Assembly (NCBI GenBank): GCA_028291265.1
Contig: JAQGIK010000068.1
Span: 1-54,788, forward strand
Direction: 5' to 3'
From: Caulobacter sp.
GTDB lineage: Bacteria > Pseudomonadota > Alphaproteobacteria > Caulobacterales > Caulobacteraceae
Length of the DNA stretch: 54,788 nt
The translations under genes and the position numbers were made by a program. The notes beneath the pieces are model-generated. The model searched no databases and had not been told where the DNA came from. It saw only the letters and a program-made list of their open reading frames with translations. This document shows, piece by piece, positions 51,570-54,788 of this stretch (within the stretch, counting starts at the first letter, position 1; each line of letters opens with the position of its first letter).

Positions 51570-52433
51570 ATGAAGCCGACGCTCTCCGCCTCCCTGAAAG
51601 CCGCCCCCTTCGTGGCGGTGCTGATCGCCGTCTCGGTCCACTTCGCGGCCGTGGCCCAGACCCCGATGCCCGACCCGCTGGACGACCGCTCGGTCAAGCG
51701 GCTGGAGAAGATGGAGAAGGTGGTCCGCGAGCTGCGCGCCATCGTCTTCCAGGGCCGTGACAGCGGCAAGCCGGTGACGGTGCAGGACGCCGAGACCGGG
51801 GCCATGCTGGCCACCCTCACCGACCGCGTCGGCGACCTGGAACAGACCCTGACCCGCAGCAACGCCGGCAACGAAGAGCTGGGCATGGAGCTGGACCGCA
51901 CCAAGCAGGCGCTCGCGACCTCGGAAGCCAACAACAAGGCCCTCGGCGACCGGCTGGCCGCCCTCGAGGGCCGCATCGCCTCGCTGGAAGCGACGGCGGC
52001 CGCCTCGCCGACCGAGGAACAGGCCGCCGTCGCCGAAACCCCGGTCGATCCGGACGAGCTCTTCGCGCTCGGCCGCAAGCAGATGGCCGACGGCGACTAT
52101 TCGGCCGCCGAGGTCAGCTTCGACCGCTATGTCGGCGAGTTCGGCGACACGCCCAAGGCGCCGGAAGCCCGCTACTGGCTGGGCAAGACCCTCAGCGCCC
52201 GGGGCGACAACTCCAGGGCCGCCGGCGCCTATCTCGGCGCCGTGCGCGGCTGGCCCAAGACCAGCTGGGCGCCGGACGCCGTGGTCGAGCTGGCCCGCAG
52301 CCTGGTGGCCCAGAAGCTGCCGGCCGACGCCTGCCAGGCGCTGGGCGAGCTGCCGCGCCGCTATCCCAACGCCGCCGCCGGAGTGACCACCCGGGCCCAG
52401 GCGGTGCGCGCGCAGGCCAAGTGCGCGGGCTGA
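51570..52433 (+). CDS. cpoB: Tol-Pal cell division coordinator CpoB (YbgF)
   Basis: A 287-residue periplasmic protein. After a signal peptide (APFVAVLIAVSVHFAAVAQ) comes a coiled-coil region (about 35-140) and a C-terminal TPR domain with FALGRKQMADGDYSAAEVSFDRYVGEF, and KAPEARYWLGKTLSARGDNSRAAGAYL. CpoB links Tol-Pal to peptidoglycan synthesis. TTG frames upstream are ignored; the ATG at 51570 starts the signal peptide. It overlaps tilS by 13 bases. Confidence 0.92.
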   Translation: MKPTLSASLKAAPFVAVLIAVSVHFAAVAQTPMPDPLDDRSVKRLEKMEKVVRELRAIVFQGRDSGKPVTVQDAETGAMLATLTDRVGDLEQTLTRSNAGNEELGMELDRTKQALATSEANNKALGDRLAALEGRIASLEATAAASPTEEQAAVAETPVDPDELFALGRKQMADGDYSAAEVSFDRYVGEFGDTPKAPEARYWLGKTLSARGDNSRAAGAYLGAVRGWPKTSWAPDAVVELARSLVAQKLPADACQALGELPRRYPNAAAGVTTRAQAVRAQAKCAG

Positions 52434-53707
52434 CCGTCCAGGTCCGGGACCCGGTCGCGACCCGCGTCGCCGCCGTCCTCGACGAGCGCCTCGAGACCCA
52501 TACGGACGCGCCGCTGGCCGTCGCCCTCTCCGGCGGCTCGGACTCGCTTGCCCTGCTGCATCTGGTCAGCGGCTGGGCGCGGCTGAACGGCCGGCCGGTG
52601 ATCGCCCTGACCGTCGACCACGGCCTGCAGGACGCCAGCGCCGACTGGGCAAGCCGCTGCGCCGCCATGGCCGCCGAGCGCGGTCGCGCCCACCGCACCC
52701 TGGCCTGGACCGGCGACAAGCCGAAGACCGGCCTGCCCGCCGCCGCCCGCGCCGCCCGCCACGCCCTGCTGGCCCGCGCCGCCCGCGAGGCCGGGGCCAG
52801 CGTCCTGCTGATGGGCCATACCGCCAGCGATCTCGGCGAAAGCGCCGCCATGCGGGCGGCCGGCTCGAGCGTGCCAGACGCCCGGGAATGGGCGCCGTCG
52901 CCAGCCTGGCCGGAGGGACGCGGTGTGTTCGTGCTGCGGCCCTTGCTGACCGTCCTGCGCGGCGAACTGCAGGATTGGCTGGCCCGCCGGGGCGTCAGCT
53001 GGATCGACGATCCGGCCAACCTCGACCTGCGCTACGCCCGGGCCCGGGCCCGCGTCGCCAAGCCGCTGGCCCGTCCCGCCGCCCTGGCGCGAGGTCCGCA
53101 TTTCAACGTCGAGGCGATGTACGGCCGCGGCGGCGAGATCATCCTGTTCCGCGATGCACCGGCCCGGATCCTGTCCGCCGCCTGCCTCTGCGCGGCCGGA
53201 ACCTCCACCCCGCCGCGCACCGAACAGCTGACCAACCTTCTGGACCGCATCGCTCAGGAGGACGTCATCGCCACCCTGGCGGGGGCCCGCATCCAAGCCG
53301 CCGGCGATACCCTCACCGTCTCCCGGGAGACCGGCGAATTGTCGCGCGCGCCCTTGTCGCCCCTGGCGTTGTGCCAGAATGAGCCCGCCGTGTTCGACGG
53401 CCGTTTCGAACTGACCGCCGGCGCGCCCGGCCTTACGGTGCAACCACTTTGGGGACATGCGGCCCTTCTGCCGAAATCGGAGCAAACGGCCCTGAAAGCC
53501 CTGCCTTCGGCTGTCCGCGGGTCGCTTCCGGTGGTCAGCGACGGCGCCGGGCACTGGACTTGCCCGATCCTTGCAGTTAGCCCGTCTGTCCGTATCCGGT
53601 CGCTGGTCCAGGTCCGTTTCGAAGCGGCGCTGGGCCTGATCACCAAGGAAGCGGATGCGCATCCGGTCGCACGTCATGGCGAACCCGGGGGCGGCGTCCT
53701 ACATTGA
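52421..53707 (+). CDS. tilS: tRNA(Ile)-lysidine synthase TilS
   Basis: A 428-residue PP-loop ATPase that makes lysidine at the wobble base of tRNA-Ile(CAU). The PP-loop SGGSDSLALLHL starts at 37; LLMGHTASDLGESAAMR is the conserved second loop; SWIDDPANLDLRYARARAR is the substrate-binding region. The C-terminal domain is shorter and more diverged. The GTG at 52421 overlaps the cpoB end; the Ala/Arg bias follows the genome. It lies right before ftsH, as in many bacteria. Confidence 0.93.
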   Translation: MRGLTVQVRDPVATRVAAVLDERLETHTDAPLAVALSGGSDSLALLHLVSGWARLNGRPVIALTVDHGLQDASADWASRCAAMAAERGRAHRTLAWTGDKPKTGLPAAARAARHALLARAAREAGASVLLMGHTASDLGESAAMRAAGSSVPDAREWAPSPAWPEGRGVFVLRPLLTVLRGELQDWLARRGVSWIDDPANLDLRYARARARVAKPLARPAALARGPHFNVEAMYGRGGEIILFRDAPARILSAACLCAAGTSTPPRTEQLTNLLDRIAQEDVIATLAGARIQAAGDTLTVSRETGELSRAPLSPLALCQNEPAVFDGRFELTAGAPGLTVQPLWGHAALLPKSEQTALKALPSAVRGSLPVVSDGAGHWTCPILAVSPSVRIRSLVQVRFEAALGLITKEADAHPVARHGEPGGGVLH

Positions 53708-53744
53708 TGTGTCACAACCCTTTTTGCGGACCTGAGTAGACAGC

Positions 53745-54788
<1,044 letters not shown>

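Overview
The window is a high-GC, gene-dense stretch of chromosome from an alphaproteobacterium, most likely in the Caulobacteraceae (Caulobacter/Phenylobacterium type). Support comes from gene content and order: a TrcR/DUF1013 cell-cycle regulator, a DUF4167 protein beside prmC, the arrangement DUF4164-zapA-6S RNA-5-formyl-THF cyclo-ligase, the run yebC-ruvCAB-ybgC-tolQRAB-pal-cpoB-tilS-ftsH, and many start codons that look leaderless. This is inference from content; no 16S or other marker RNA is present. No rRNA, tRNA, insertion sequence, prophage or CRISPR was seen.

Layout. 1-4.8 kb: small envelope proteins, an acetyltransferase, and a PLP aminotransferase/amidase pair. 4.8-10.6 kb: DUF4167 protein, prmC, a MOSC protein, a YihY membrane protein and prfA. 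10.6-17.6 kb: an unrecognised Cys/His protein, a quinone-oxidoreductase-type dehydrogenase, an epoxide hydrolase, a small conserved protein behind a putative leader-peptide attenuator, an ArsR/SRPBCC pair, threonine aldolase and DUF983. 17.6-20.7 kb: small proteins, trcR, ubiX and two DUF465 proteins. 20.8-26.9 kb (minus strand): a single-chain biotin-dependent acyl-CoA carboxylase, Ohr, a YmdB-type phosphoesterase, 5-FCL, 6S RNA, zapA and DUF4164. 27-39.5 kb: carbon metabolism (tkt, gap, pgk, fba) interleaved with purT, an S41 peptidase, VOC proteins, and two regulator/membrane-protein pairs (TetR and PadR) that have clear palindromic operators. 39.7-43.9 kb: DUF4198 protein, an MHS-type MFS transporter with a large inserted loop, YebC and MgtC. 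44-54.8 kb: Holliday-junction processing, the whole Tol-Pal envelope machine, tilS, and the first 348 codons of ftsH, cut by the window edge.

Functional themes. tkt, gap, pgk and fba supply the triose/pentose interconversion steps. ruvCAB and tol-pal form one long same-strand block with 4-bp overlaps, serving recombination and outer-membrane constriction at division; zapA adds to division. At least five kinds of palindromic intergenic element are scattered between genes. Every intergenic stretch is shorter than 300 bases. Positions 1-40 hold no feature I can identify, and 6114-6318 holds only the upstream region of the DUF4167 gene and a weak hairpin at the prmC stop.

Most of this is ordinary core genome. 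I see no obvious new multi-gene system. The best candidates for something undescribed are the divergent attenuator locus at 14.45-14.68 kb, a 24-codon ORF that exactly bridges tolA and tolB, the PadR-membrane protein pair with an operator over its promoter, and the Cys/His protein at 10.7 kb.
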